Source: an uncultured Bacteroidota bacterium
GTDB lineage: Bacteria; Bacteroidota; Bacteroidia; Flavobacteriales; Schleiferiaceae
Reading direction: 5' to 3'
DNA: 21,915 bases
NCBI GenBank assembly: GCA_913056475.1
Contig: CAJXMS010000005.1
Coordinates: 1 to 21,915, forward strand
The notes under the pieces are model-generated. The model did not search any database, was not told the origin of the DNA, and was given only the letters and a program-made list of their open reading frames with translations. Both the position numbers and the translations under genes were made by a program. Positions 1-7,650 of this stretch are shown in pieces. The stretch's first letter is position 1. Each line of letters starts with the position of its first letter.

Positions 1-1
1 C

Positions 2-961
2 TTAGGGGAAGAGGCCTAAGTGCGCCAGGAGGGCCAGTACGGGTACCAACCACACGGACAGGTAAAGCCCATCGCGCAGCCAGCGGTTTTCCCAATGGCT
101 AAGCAAAACGGCCAGGGCCCAGGCCGTGGTAGCCAGGGGCAAACCGCTCCAGCTGGCCGGACGCCCCAAAAAGAAATAACCCAACCAGCCATACAAGACC
201 ATCAGGTACCAGAATTGGAAAGTCTGCCGCTGGGCAGCATTAGCGCGCTGTAAGCGCTGGGGAAACTGCACCAGCAGCAGCAAGAGCAGCGCGCCCAGCA
301 AAAGATGGTAGCCGTGCCAGGTAGGTAAGTTTACCCCAAAGGTGATGGACAGAGACTGGGCCTGGTGCATTAAGCGCCCCCAGCCATCATAGCCGGTAAA
401 ATCGCCCAGAGCTCCAACCGAAAACACCATAGCCACGGCGCCCAGCAAGCTGGCGGCAAAGTTGCGCCCATTAACGTGCCGTAAGAGTACCCCTAAGAAC
501 CAGCCCAGGGGTAAGTAAAACCAAAATTGCGCCTCCGCAAAACCGGCCAGCCCCGTGATCCAGCCCAGGTCAAAATAAAGGTACCGGGCATCCGGGCTGT
601 GCTGCAGATCCAGCAGGCGGTAAATCAAGATCAGGTGAACGGGCAGGTAGAGCCAGCCTGCGTCGGCGCCCGGCAATAAAACCACCCCACTGGCCAGGGC
701 CGCCAGCAAAGGCAAAAAGTGGTAACTACCTGCAAAAATACGCCGGCGGTTAAGGAATTCGTTAAAGATCAAAGCACTCAGGAAAAGGACCCCAAAGCCC
801 AGTCCCTTTCGCGCCGCCGCCCCCCAGCTTGCCAGTCCCCCCAGGCGCGCATCCGGATAAGGCAGCTCCGGCCACCAGCAAAGCGCCAGTAAAACGGCCG
901 AAACCAGCAAGGCGGCAAAAAGGCTGCGCAGGCTGATATTATCAAAAAGAGAAGCTAGCAT
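2..961 (-). CDS. DUF6427-family polytopic membrane protein
   Basis: The 319-residue product is almost wholly hydrophobic and shows about ten candidate membrane helices, for example around residues 13-32, 54-70, 82-97, 146-163, 168-186, 218-233, 247-266 and 295-316. It has no recognisable catalytic motif. The size, helix count and position beside a tiny membrane protein and purD match the Bacteroidota-restricted DUF6427 family, which I recall as a conserved neighbour of DUF6341 and purD; its function is unknown. The ATG is at the right edge and the TAA stop lies at bases 2-4, so the gene is complete. It is divergent from the DUF6341 gene, with only 40 bp between the two start codons. Family assignment rests on context and topology, not on a diagnostic motif. 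Confidence 0.72.
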   Translation of the reverse strand: MLASLFDNISLRSLFAALLVSAVLLALCWWPELPYPDARLGGLASWGAAARKGLGFGVLFLSALIFNEFLNRRRIFAGSYHFLPLLAALASGVVLLPGADAGWLYLPVHLILIYRLLDLQHSPDARYLYFDLGWITGLAGFAEAQFWFYLPLGWFLGVLLRHVNGRNFAASLLGAVAMVFSVGALGDFTGYDGWGRLMHQAQSLSITFGVNLPTWHGYHLLLGALLLLLLVQFPQRLQRANAAQRQTFQFWYLMVLYGWLGYFFLGRPASWSGLPLATTAWALAVLLSHWENRWLRDGLYLSVWLVPVLALLAHLGLFP

Positions 962-975
962 AGCGCCGTATTGCT

Positions 976-983
976 TAATTTTG
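976..983 (+). promoter_or_regulatory. Bacteroidota -7 box (TAATTTTG) for the DUF6341 gene
   Basis: TAATTTTG matches the Bacteroidota -7 consensus TAnnTTTG exactly and ends 18 nt before the ATG at 1002. No TTG-type -33 element is seen at the usual 19-21 nt upstream, so the call is moderate. If used, it gives a leader of only about 10 nt. Confidence 0.45.
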
Positions 984-1001
984 TCCGCAAATTACGGAGC
1001 T

Positions 1002-1172
1002 ATGCAGTTAAAAGATGTGTGGATCGGCATCGGTGAATTTTTTCAGTGGACCTTTCAGTTCCTTACCGCCGCGCAAAACGGCCCTAACTTTTTGTTTCTC
1101 GGCATCGGACTGATCCTGCTGGTCTACTGGATTGGCCAGATGATCGGACAGGCCCGCCGGGGCGAAAACTAA
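1002..1172 (+). CDS. Small membrane protein, DUF6341-like
   Basis: This 56-residue protein has an amphipathic, aromatic N-terminal part (DVWIGIGEFFQWTFQF) and one strong C-terminal helix at about residues 30-50, followed by a basic tail RRGEN. Size, layout and position between a DUF6427 gene and purD agree with the small Bacteroidota family DUF6341, whose function is unknown. I chose the ATG at 1002 over an in-frame TTG at 981, because the TTG lies inside a good -7 box. The stop is only 6 nt from the stop of convergent purD, so there is no room for a separate terminator between them. It may act with the neighbouring polytopic protein, but this is inference from linkage only. Confidence 0.65.
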   Translation: MQLKDVWIGIGEFFQWTFQFLTAAQNGPNFLFLGIGLILLVYWIGQMIGQARRGEN

Positions 1173-1178
1173 GCTCGC

Positions 1179-2465
1179 TTATTTCTTTCGCCATTCGCCG
1201 CCTATATCGCGCCGGTAGTCTATCCCCTCGAAGCACACCTTGCGGGCACCGGCATAGCATATCTCCAGGGCCGCTTCGCGGGTTTTTCCCAGGCCGGTAA
1301 GCGCCAGTACGCGCCCTCCCGCCGTATAAGTTTTGCCATCTGCTTCCTGGCGAGTACCCGCCTGAAAAAGGAGCGTATCCTTTTCCGTTACATCGCTTAG
1401 CCCCGTTATCGCCTTGCCTTTCGGGTAAGAGCCGGGGTAGCCTTCCATAACCGCCACCACCGTGGCGGCCTCGTCTTCCTTTTCGACAAAAGGCCCCGGA
1501 GGTAGTTTTCCTTCCCAGGCCTGCTGGCAGGCTTCCAGTAAGTCTTCCTCAAGCCGCGGTAGCACCACTTCCGCCTCCGGATCGCCCAGCCGCACATTGT
1601 ACTCGATCACGTAAGGGGCCCCATTCACTTCCATCAAGCCAAAAAACAAAAAGCCCCGGTAATCCAGCTCCCGCCGCTGAAGACCGGCCAGGGTAGGTTT
1701 CACGATCTCCGTTTCCACTCTTGCCCATAAGGCCTCGCTCATGAAAGGCACCGGCGAAAGGGCGCCCATGCCGCCCGTATTGAGGCCCGTGTCGCCTTCG
1801 CCCCGGCGCTTATAATCTACCGCCGCGGGCAGCAGCCGGTAGTGCTGTCCATCGGTAAGGGCAAAGACGGAAAATTCTCGTCCGGCCAGAAATTCTTCGA
1901 TCACCAGCGTGTGGCTGGCCTTGCCAAACTTGCCGCTCAGCATAGCGCTTACTTCCTCCTCGGCCGCCGCGCGGTCCGGCAGGATGAGGACTCCTTTCCC
2001 TCCCGCCAGGCCATCCGCCTTCAGCACATAAGGCGGCGCCAGCTCCCCCAAAAAAGCCAGGGCATCCGCCTCCTGTCCCTGTTCAAAAGCCCGGTAGCGG
2101 GCGGTAGGAATGCCATTTTCCGCCATAAATTCCTTGGCGTAGCGCTTGCTGCCTTCCAGCTGGGCAGCCGTCTGTCCGGGCCCCATCACGGCTATGTGCC
2201 GCAGCGCTTCCTCTTGCGCGAAGTAGTCGGCAATGCCGCCCACCAGTGGTGCCTCGGGCCCTACTATGAGCATATCCATTTTTTGGGCGGCACAGAAGCG
2301 ACCCACGGCCTTAAAGTCCATCGGGTCCAGCGCCACATTCTCGTAGGCTGCCGCCGTACCGCCGTTGCCCGGCGCACAATAAAGTTTTTCGCAGCGAGGG
2401 CTCTGCGCCACGGTCCAGGCCAGGGCATGCTCCCGGCCACCACTCCCAAGGATAAGGATGTTCAT
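1179..2465 (-). CDS. purD: Phosphoribosylamine--glycine ligase (GAR synthetase)
   Basis: PurD joins 5-phosphoribosylamine and glycine using ATP to give GAR, the second step of purine synthesis in the cytosol. The 428-residue length is normal for the family. The N-terminus has the signature GSGGREHALAW. The ATP-grasp part follows with LKADGLAGGKGVLI, EEFLAGREFSVFAL, a DTGLNTGGMGALSP loop and the metal/ATP-binding EYNVRLGDPEAE. The reading frame stays open upstream to 2609, but that stretch (RRAHFPHGI...) is not PurD-like and holds a palindromic repeat, so the ATG at 2463-2465 is the start. A TACCTTTG box lies 18 nt upstream on the same strand. Another purine gene, purQ, lies 11 kb away on the other strand, so the pathway is not one operon here. 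Confidence 0.97.
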   Translation of the reverse strand: MNILILGSGGREHALAWTVAQSPRCEKLYCAPGNGGTAAAYENVALDPMDFKAVGRFCAAQKMDMLIVGPEAPLVGGIADYFAQEEALRHIAVMGPGQTAAQLEGSKRYAKEFMAENGIPTARYRAFEQGQEADALAFLGELAPPYVLKADGLAGGKGVLILPDRAAAEEEVSAMLSGKFGKASHTLVIEEFLAGREFSVFALTDGQHYRLLPAAVDYKRRGEGDTGLNTGGMGALSPVPFMSEALWARVETEIVKPTLAGLQRRELDYRGFLFFGLMEVNGAPYVIEYNVRLGDPEAEVVLPRLEEDLLEACQQAWEGKLPPGPFVEKEDEAATVVAVMEGYPGSYPKGKAITGLSDVTEKDTLLFQAGTRQEADGKTYTAGGRVLALTGLGKTREAALEICYAGARKVCFEGIDYRRDIGGEWRKK

Positions 2466-2482
2466 GCCAGTTATTTTGCCGG

Positions 2483-2490
2483 CAAAGGTA
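2483..2490 (-). promoter_or_regulatory. Putative -7 box (TACCTTTG) for purD
   Basis: On the minus strand TACCTTTG matches TAnnTTTG exactly and ends 17 nt before the purD ATG. No TTG -33 element is evident. Its position supports the short PurD start at 2465. Confidence 0.45.
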
Positions 2491-2547
2491 CGCATCGCTC
2501 GGGCAGTACCGCGGCGTAGCCACCGGCGTACCCGGCCTTCTTTTTTA

Positions 2548-2567
2548 GGCCTGCCGGCCAAATGTGG
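2548..2567 (+). repeat. Palindromic intergenic repeat, copy 1
   Basis: The sequence is GGCCTGCCGGCCAAATGTGG, a GGCC-4 nt-GGCC palindrome with an AAATGTGG tail, preceded by a T-run at 2541-2546. It lies between the divergent purD and gdhA genes. It matches the copy at 5401-5420 (read on the other strand) at 19 of 20 positions, and partial or variant copies lie at 9551, 17457 and 17486. Confidence 0.7.
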
Positions 2568-2625
2568 TATCCCATGCGGGAAGTGAGCCCTGCGTTTAAA
2601 AAACAGCAACAGGCCTTAAAAAAAC

Positions 2626-2633
2626 TACTTTTG
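2626..2633 (+). promoter_or_regulatory. -7 box (TACTTTTG) for gdhA
   Basis: TACTTTTG fits TAnnTTTG and lies 22 nt before the gdhA ATG. The same TACTTTTGCC string recurs before purQ (13510), and TACTTTTGC recurs before tRNA-Asn (minus strand, 16350). No clear -33 TTG is present here. Confidence 0.55.
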
Positions 2634-2655
2634 CCCAAACTTAAACTTATCGATT

Positions 2656-4008
2656 ATGTCCTCACCCCACGCTTCCGCGATCGATGCCTTCATGGAATAC
2701 ACCAAAAGCCGCAATCCGCACGAGCCGGAATTTTTGCAAGCCGTCCACGAAGTAGCCGAAATCGTGATCCCCTTCATAGAAGAAAACCCGCGCTACAAAG
2801 ACTTCCGCATCCTCGAACGCATGGTAGAACCCGAACGGGTGATCCAATTTCGTGTACCCTGGCTCGACGATGAGGGCCAGATCCAGGTAAACCGGGGCTT
2901 CCGGGTTCAGTTTAACTCTGCCCTGGGGCCCTACAAAGGCGGCCTGCGCTTTCACCCTACGGTAAATCTCTCCATCCTAAAGTTTCTCGGCTTCGAGCAA
3001 ATTTTCAAAAACTCCCTCACCACCCTGCCCATTGGCGGCGGTAAGGGCGGCGCCGATTTTGATCCTAAAGGCAAAAGCGACAACGAAGTGATGCGGTTTT
3101 GCCAGTCTTTCATGAGCGAGCTGGCCCGCCACATCGGGCCCAATACAGATGTACCCGCCGGCGACATCGGCGTGGGGGGCCGGGAGATCGGCTATCTTTT
3201 TGGGCAGTACAAACGCTTACAAAATGAGTTTACCGGTGTCCTTACCGGGAAAGGCCTCAATTGGGGCGGCTCTCTCATTCGGCCGGAGGCCACCGGCTAC
3301 GGCGTGGTGTACTTCACCCAGGAAATGCTGCGCACCAAGGACCAGGCGGTGAAAGATAAAAAAGTGGCCATCTCGGGCAGCGGCAATGTGGCCCAGTACG
3401 CCGCGCAGAAAATTATCCAACTGGGTGGCAAAGTAGTAACCATGTCTGATTCCGGCGGGCACATCCACATCCCCAATGGACTGGACGAAGCCCTCCTGGC
3501 GGAAGTAATGGAGCTGAAAAATGTGCGCCGCGGCCGCATCAGCGAGCTGGCCGATCAGCACGAGGAAATCACTTTCCACGAAGGCCAAACGCCCTGGAAT
3601 GTAACCTGCGACCTGGCTATGCCCTGTGCCACCCAAAATGAGCTCAAGGAAGCCGATGCCCAAAAACTGGTGAAAAACGGAGTAATGGGCATCGCCGAGG
3701 GCGCCAATATGCCCTGTACCCCCGAAGCCATCGAACTATTCCAAAAGGAAAAAATTCTCTACGCCCCCGGCAAAGCCTCCAATGCCGGCGGGGTAGCTAC
3801 CTCCGCCCTGGAAATGAGCCAAAACAGCCTCCGCTACAACTGGACGGCGCAGCAGGTGGATGAAAAGCTCCACGGCATCATGCAGGATATTCACACCGCT
3901 TGCCGCGATCACGGCACCGAAGGCGACTACGTGGATTACGTAAAAGGCGCCAACATAGCGGGCTTTGTAAAAGTGGCGGACGCCATGATCGATCAGGGCG
4001 TGATATAA
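2656..4008 (+). CDS. gdhA: NADP-type glutamate dehydrogenase
   Basis: The 450-residue product is a full-length hexameric GdhA-type enzyme that makes glutamate from 2-oxoglutarate and ammonia with NADPH, or the reverse. The substrate domain shows YKGGLRFHPTVN followed by LPIGGGKGG, where Lys130 is the expected catalytic lysine, and DIGVGGREIGYLFGQY. The nucleotide domain begins with GSGNVAQYAAQKI at about residue 240 and continues with a TMSDSGG turn. The C-terminal part has APGKASNAGGVATSALEMSQNS, typical of family I. The first ATG after a consensus -7 box was used as start. The gene stands alone, with its own promoter and a strong terminator at 4086-4120. NADP preference is inferred from family and length. 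Confidence 0.97.
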   Translation: MSSPHASAIDAFMEYTKSRNPHEPEFLQAVHEVAEIVIPFIEENPRYKDFRILERMVEPERVIQFRVPWLDDEGQIQVNRGFRVQFNSALGPYKGGLRFHPTVNLSILKFLGFEQIFKNSLTTLPIGGGKGGADFDPKGKSDNEVMRFCQSFMSELARHIGPNTDVPAGDIGVGGREIGYLFGQYKRLQNEFTGVLTGKGLNWGGSLIRPEATGYGVVYFTQEMLRTKDQAVKDKKVAISGSGNVAQYAAQKIIQLGGKVVTMSDSGGHIHIPNGLDEALLAEVMELKNVRRGRISELADQHEEITFHEGQTPWNVTCDLAMPCATQNELKEADAQKLVKNGVMGIAEGANMPCTPEAIELFQKEKILYAPGKASNAGGVATSALEMSQNSLRYNWTAQQVDEKLHGIMQDIHTACRDHGTEGDYVDYVKGANIAGFVKVADAMIDQGVI

Positions 4009-4085
4009 AAAGCGCCTGCATAATGCTTAGATAAGTAGGAGGGATCGTTCCGCCTATTTGTTCTTTGCTTTTAGGTATTTGCCCG

Positions 4086-4120
4086 GCCCGCCGGACCTCC
4101 TGGTCTGGCGGGCTTTTTTT
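4086..4120 (+). terminator. Intrinsic terminator of gdhA
   Basis: A 12-bp stem (4086-4097 with 4102-4113, one G-T wobble) closes a TCCT loop and is followed by seven T residues (4114-4120). It lies 78 nt after the gdhA stop. Confidence 0.9.
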
Positions 4121-4163
4121 ATAGGGCTGCCCGGAATATTCCCCTTGCCTGGGATGGTTCGAT

Positions 4164-4811
4164 TTAGTTTAGCCCCAGTTGAAGCAAGTGCTGGCAAAGC
4201 GCCTCATACCGGTCCATAATAACGGTGGGCGTGCCCCAGCGCCGAAGCTCTTCTTCATAAGCCCTATGAAGTTTTTCCCAATGGGGGCTTTGGGCCAGGG
4301 TGGCCAGGGCCATGCCGCGGAAAGAGCGCATCCGGGTGCTAAAGGCCAGCAGGCTGGGCTGATGCGGCGCCTGATTATAGCGCGCTTCTAGCGTTTCTAA
4401 CGCACTGTACCGCTCCAGGAAAGCAAAACCTTCCTGGGTGAAAAAATGACAAAGCTCCCGGCCTGCTTGCTCCATTTCGGGGGGGCCGGCAAAGCGGAGC
4501 CGGTAGTGCGGTATTTGATAATACTTGGCCAGGTTGGTTTGGGTGGTGTTGCTTTCGTCCAGATACCCATTGATACCGCTACTAAAAGGCATGATGGCCT
4601 CCTCGATAAGATCCAGGCGCACCCCGAAGGTGCACTCCACCAGGGTGGTATTTTCATACTCCGAAAATCCCAGGATCACATTGCGAAAGCCGCCCTCGAA
4701 GGGCTGGCGATACTGGTTAAGAATGGGGTGAAACTGATAGCCTTCCGCGGCAAAAAAGGGCTGGAGATGCTCCAAAAAAGCTTTAACCGGAGAAGGGGCA
4801 GCGCTATGCAT
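4164..4811 (-). CDS. Unrecognised 215-residue protein coupled to a SlyD-like gene
   Basis: I do not recognise this family. The protein is soluble-looking, without a signal peptide or membrane helix. It begins MHSAAPSPVKAFLEHLQPFF and has a compact N-terminal half with RNVILGFSEYENTTLVECTFGVRLDLIEE, suggestive of an alpha+beta domain. The C-terminal half is helical and rich in Glu, Arg and Leu (EKLHRAYEEELRRW, DRYEALCQHLLQLG). Its ATG overlaps the end of the upstream FKBP gene by 8 nt, so the two are probably translationally coupled and co-transcribed. A chaperone-linked or small stress-related role is possible but unsupported. The frame is convincing because its start overlaps a clear gene and its stop sits just before the gdhA terminator region. 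Confidence 0.8.
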   Translation of the reverse strand: MHSAAPSPVKAFLEHLQPFFAAEGYQFHPILNQYRQPFEGGFRNVILGFSEYENTTLVECTFGVRLDLIEEAIMPFSSGINGYLDESNTTQTNLAKYYQIPHYRLRFAGPPEMEQAGRELCHFFTQEGFAFLERYSALETLEARYNQAPHQPSLLAFSTRMRSFRGMALATLAQSPHWEKLHRAYEEELRRWGTPTVIMDRYEALCQHLLQLGLN

Positions 4812-5334
4812 CGCCCAGGCGGCTATCAGAGCGGATGCCGTTGGGCTCTATGTAACGGCGAGCGGTAGCCTCATCCGCGCGGGGCTCCCGGATAAAAAGG
4901 ATTTGACCGCTAAAATGCAGGTGCTTGCCGGCCAGAGCGTGGTTAAAATCTACCAGAACGGACTGATCCAGCACCTCACTAATGGTGCCCAGGCGCTCTT
5001 TTTCGGAACCCATATCGAACACCAGCCGATCACCTACCTCAAAATCTTTGAAAGGAAAGCGTTCACTCTCGGGCATATCCTCCAGAGGGATTTCTTTGAT
5101 TTGCTCCGGATCCAGGGCGCCGTAGCCCTGTTCGGGGGAAAGAGTAAACTGAAAAGACTGCCCTTCGGCCAGCCCTTCTAAGCCCTTTTCAAAGCCGGGC
5201 AGCATGGTACCACTGCCAAAATAGAACTTCAGCGGCCAGTGCTCATCCATGATTTCCAGTACTTCTCCCTGCGGACCACCTTCTCGCAGGGTGTACTTTA
5301 ATTCTACGATGCTTTCAGGACTTATTGTATTCAT
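4804..5334 (-). CDS. SlyD-like FKBP-type peptidyl-prolyl cis-trans isomerase
   Basis: The 176-residue protein has the SlyD layout. A split FKBP domain opens with VELKYTLREG and carries FYFGSGTMLPGFEKGLEGLAEGQ, then SPEQGYG. An insert-in-flap chaperone domain covers about residues 77-125, and the domain closes with VDFNHALAGKHLHFSGQIL, the usual VDxNHPLAGxxLxF element. Such enzymes isomerise Xaa-Pro bonds and hold folding chains in the cytosol. The metal-binding His/Cys-rich tail of Escherichia coli SlyD is absent; the tail is short and acidic/basic instead, so a nickel role is unlikely. No signal peptide is visible. The gene heads a two-gene unit, overlapping the next gene by 8 nt, and diverges from the aminotransferase gene. 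Confidence 0.93.
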   Translation of the reverse strand: MNTISPESIVELKYTLREGGPQGEVLEIMDEHWPLKFYFGSGTMLPGFEKGLEGLAEGQSFQFTLSPEQGYGALDPEQIKEIPLEDMPESERFPFKDFEVGDRLVFDMGSEKERLGTISEVLDQSVLVDFNHALAGKHLHFSGQILFIREPRADEATARRYIEPNGIRSDSRLGDA

Positions 5335-5400
5335 AATGGTGGTAACACCTTAGGGCCCGGGAAGGTTTCTTCAAGGGAGAGAAGAGCTAATGGCCCTTTC

Positions 5401-5420
5401 CCACATTTGGCCGCCAGGCC
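5401..5420 (-). repeat. Palindromic intergenic repeat, copy 2
   Basis: Read on the minus strand the element is GGCCTGGCGGCCAAATGTGG, one base different from copy 1 and differing only in the 4-nt loop. It lies between divergent start codons (SlyD-like and aminotransferase), the same kind of context as copy 1. Confidence 0.7.
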
Positions 5421-5441
5421 TCCCAAAACCAAAAGGACGGC

Positions 5442-5472
5442 TTGGGCAGATAGGCTTTTTGCAGCACCTTTG
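5442..5472 (+). promoter_or_regulatory. Putative Bacteroidota promoter of the aminotransferase gene
   Basis: TTG at 5442-5444 is followed after 20 nt by CACCTTTG at 5465-5472, one mismatch from TAnnTTTG. Spacing fits the Bacteroidota -33/-7 pattern. The box ends 38 nt before the ATG at 5511. Confidence 0.45.
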
Positions 5473-5510
5473 CCGGGAGTGCTAACCCTCTTTAGACCGT
5501 AAGCTCGACT

Positions 5511-6686
5511 ATGGAACAGGCAGATAAAGCGATGCCCTTTACCGGCACGCTGAACCACGTAAAACCCACCATTTTTACGGAAATGAGTGCCCTGGCAAGG
5601 GAAACCGGCTCCTACAACCTTTCGCAAGGCTTCCCGGACTTCCCGGTAGAGCCGGAGCTGCTGGATCGGGTTAATCATTACCTGCGCAAGGGCATGAATC
5701 AGTACGCGCCCATGGCGGGCACCCCCCAGCTGCGCCAGGCCATCGTGAACTTTAGCGAGGCGCTTTACGGCGCTTCTTACGATGCGGAGCGGGAAATAAC
5801 CATCACCGCCGGGGGAGCGCAGGCCATCAGCGCAGCTATAGCCACCAGTATCCGGGAGGGGGATGAGGTGCTGCTCTTTAGTCCGGCCTACGATTGCTAC
5901 ATCCCCATGATAGAACTGGCAGGGGGGACGCCCATTACGGTGAAGCTGGCCCACCCCCACTACCGGGTAGACTGGGACCAGGTGAAGCGGGTGGTAAACC
6001 ACCGTACCCGCATGATCGTGATCAACACCCCCCATAATCCCAGTGGCAGCCTGTGGGAGGAAGAAGATTACCGGCAGCTGGCCGAAATCGTGGGCAATAG
6101 CAATATCCTTCTCCTGGGCGATGATGTGTACGAACACCTGGTGTATCCGGGCCGGCGGCACCTGAGCCTGCGCAACTTCCCCGAGCTCCGCAAGCGAAGC
6201 TTTGTGGTGGGAAGCCTGGGCAAAACCCTCCACGTGACGGGCTGGAAGATCGGCTATTGCATGGCACCGGAAAACCTCATGAAAGAGTTCCAGAAGGTGC
6301 ATCAATACCAGGTTTTTTGCGTCAACCATCCCATGCAGCGCGCCCTGGCCGATCACCTGGAGGCACTGGACTTTGGCTCCATAGGGGCCATGTACCAGCG
6401 CAAGCAACGCTACTTTGAACAATTGCTGGCCCATACGCCCTTCAAACCGCTACCGGTAAGCGGGGGCTATTTCCAGCTGGCCGAATACGGCCACCTGAGC
6501 CAGGAACCGGACCGTGCCTTCGCGGAGCGCCTGGCGCGGGAATACCAGGTAGCCACCATCCCGCTCAGCCCCTTCTACCGGGACCCAACGGATCATAAGG
6601 TGCTCCGCTTCTGCTTTGCCAAAGACGACGCCACCCTGGAGGCCGCCGTGGAGCAGCTCAAAAAAGTAAAGGCCACCCCCGACTAA
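5511..6686 (+). CDS. PLP-dependent aminotransferase, methionine aminotransferase (YbdL)-like
   Basis: This 391-residue fold-type I enzyme shows the class I aminotransferase order. It has NLSQGFPDFPVEPELL near the N-terminus, then NQYAPMAGTPQLRQAI, TAGGAQAI for cofactor phosphate contacts, NTPHNPSG, DDVYEHLVY and SLGKTLHVTGWKIGY, with Lys238 as the PLP lysine. The C-terminal arginine that binds the substrate carboxylate is in VLRFCFA. The GKTxHVTGWKxGY context closely resembles YbdL/methionine aminotransferases, which use Met, His or Phe with a 2-oxo acid such as 2-oxoglutarate; kynurenine aminotransferases are the main alternative. A second in-frame ATG at 5532 (MPFTGTL) would also give a normal N-terminus. 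It converges with the DUF547 gene, with 18 nt between stops. Confidence 0.92.
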   Translation: MEQADKAMPFTGTLNHVKPTIFTEMSALARETGSYNLSQGFPDFPVEPELLDRVNHYLRKGMNQYAPMAGTPQLRQAIVNFSEALYGASYDAEREITITAGGAQAISAAIATSIREGDEVLLFSPAYDCYIPMIELAGGTPITVKLAHPHYRVDWDQVKRVVNHRTRMIVINTPHNPSGSLWEEEDYRQLAEIVGNSNILLLGDDVYEHLVYPGRRHLSLRNFPELRKRSFVVGSLGKTLHVTGWKIGYCMAPENLMKEFQKVHQYQVFCVNHPMQRALADHLEALDFGSIGAMYQRKQRYFEQLLAHTPFKPLPVSGGYFQLAEYGHLSQEPDRAFAERLAREYQVATIPLSPFYRDPTDHKVLRFCFAKDDATLEAAVEQLKKVKATPD

Positions 6687-6704
6687 GAAAGAGCGGCCAG
6701 CTGG

Positions 6705-7472
6705 CTACTCCTGCTCGTAAAACACCTCGGGCCCTATTTTGAGGGTCCAGTAGTATTCCTTGTACTCCAGGTCTACCTCGGTAGTGGGGATGTAATCGCG
6801 GTTTTTGAGGATTTCTTTAGCACCGCTGGTGCCGCCAAAATCGCCCCGGAACCAGGAAAATAGCGCCGGACCGTAAACGGTTTCTTCCGCGGCTTCATAG
6901 CGCACCTGGCTGTCCAGGTATTGATTGGTACTGGCATTGAGCTGGGCATCGATGGTGGCCTCATCATAGATGCGTACGGGCGGGCAGCTGGCGGCGCCGC
7001 AGTTGAGCGCAAAGTGGATGCGCCAATCGATCTCCGCCACCTGGTAGGGTTCGTGCCAATCGCTACCAAAGGGATTGGAAAAATAGCCCATGGAGTACTT
7101 GGAAGTACCCCGGCGCAGTACGCCGTGCTCTAAGTTGTCAAAACTCACCTTTTCGCCGGCTACGGTGAGGATATCTGCCCCGAAGAATTCATCACGGTCG
7201 TCGTAATAGGCGGGGTTTTGGGTAAGATGGTACTGAATAAGGCCGTTGTAGAGATTGATCCAGAAGGCCAGGCGCTCCCGGTCGGTATTGATGGTAGCGG
7301 CCAGTTTATCGGGATCGGCCTGGGCGATGGCCTCTACGTAAGGTTTAGCATTGCCTCCGTTTTTCATGGCCCGGAGGAGCTTTTGGCTGGTTTCGATATA
7401 GTTTTGAGCAGCCAGGGGCATGCTTAGAAGGAGGGCCAGGCTAAGGCCGGTCAAGTTTCGTAAGGTAATCAT
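6705..7472 (-). CDS. Secreted DUF547-domain protein
   Basis: The product from the ATG at 7470-7472 is 255 residues and starts with a clear signal peptide, MITLRNLTGLSLALLLSMPLAAQ, cleaved after the AxA-like site near residue 23. The mature part carries the DUF547 signature: DRERLAFWINLYNGL, then a His/Asp-rich middle and WRIHFALNCGAASCPPVRIYD with the conserved NCGA-SCPP cysteines, then LNASTNQYLDSQ. The family is widespread in envelope or periplasmic proteins and its activity is not established. The frame extends upstream to a TTG at 7511, adding MCQNKTLKKSNSK, but that codon overlaps a CACCTTTG promoter-like box, so I prefer the ATG. It is a single-gene unit. Confidence 0.93.
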   Translation of the reverse strand: MITLRNLTGLSLALLLSMPLAAQNYIETSQKLLRAMKNGGNAKPYVEAIAQADPDKLAATINTDRERLAFWINLYNGLIQYHLTQNPAYYDDRDEFFGADILTVAGEKVSFDNLEHGVLRRGTSKYSMGYFSNPFGSDWHEPYQVAEIDWRIHFALNCGAASCPPVRIYDEATIDAQLNASTNQYLDSQVRYEAAEETVYGPALFSWFRGDFGGTSGAKEILKNRDYIPTTEVDLEYKEYYWTLKIGPEVFYEQE

Positions 7473-7508
7473 TTTGCTATTGGATTTTTTTAACGTTTTA
7501 TTTTGGCA

Positions 7509-7516
7509 CAAAGGTG
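7509..7516 (-). promoter_or_regulatory. Putative -7 box (CACCTTTG) for the DUF547 gene
   Basis: CACCTTTG on the minus strand is one base off TAnnTTTG and lies 36 nt before the ATG at 7472. The same octamer precedes the aminotransferase gene. There is no TTG -33 element. Confidence 0.35.
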
Positions 7517-7650
7517 CCGTTCCGGGCCCTACTCATGCGTTGGTTAGGCGACATATTGGCTACAAAAAGGCAAAGCTATGCCTTCCGTTTCGGGAAAAAG
7601 GAAGCCCCAAATGCAGAGCTCCGGAATAAGAAAGAGCTGAGAAAGCCGGC

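Noticed and set aside
1842..2519. 225-codon plus-strand frame opposite purD
   Set aside because: Fully antisense to purD with no motif.
2466..2609. 48-codon N-terminal extension of purD
   Set aside because: The extension is basic and not PurD-like, contains a palindromic repeat and a -7 box, and the family start MNILILGSGGREHA lies at 2465.
5331..6434. 367-codon open frame on the minus strand
   Set aside because: It lies antisense to the clear aminotransferase gene, its product is low-complexity and His/Gly-rich, and it has no family signature; it is a shadow of the coding strand in GC-rich DNA.
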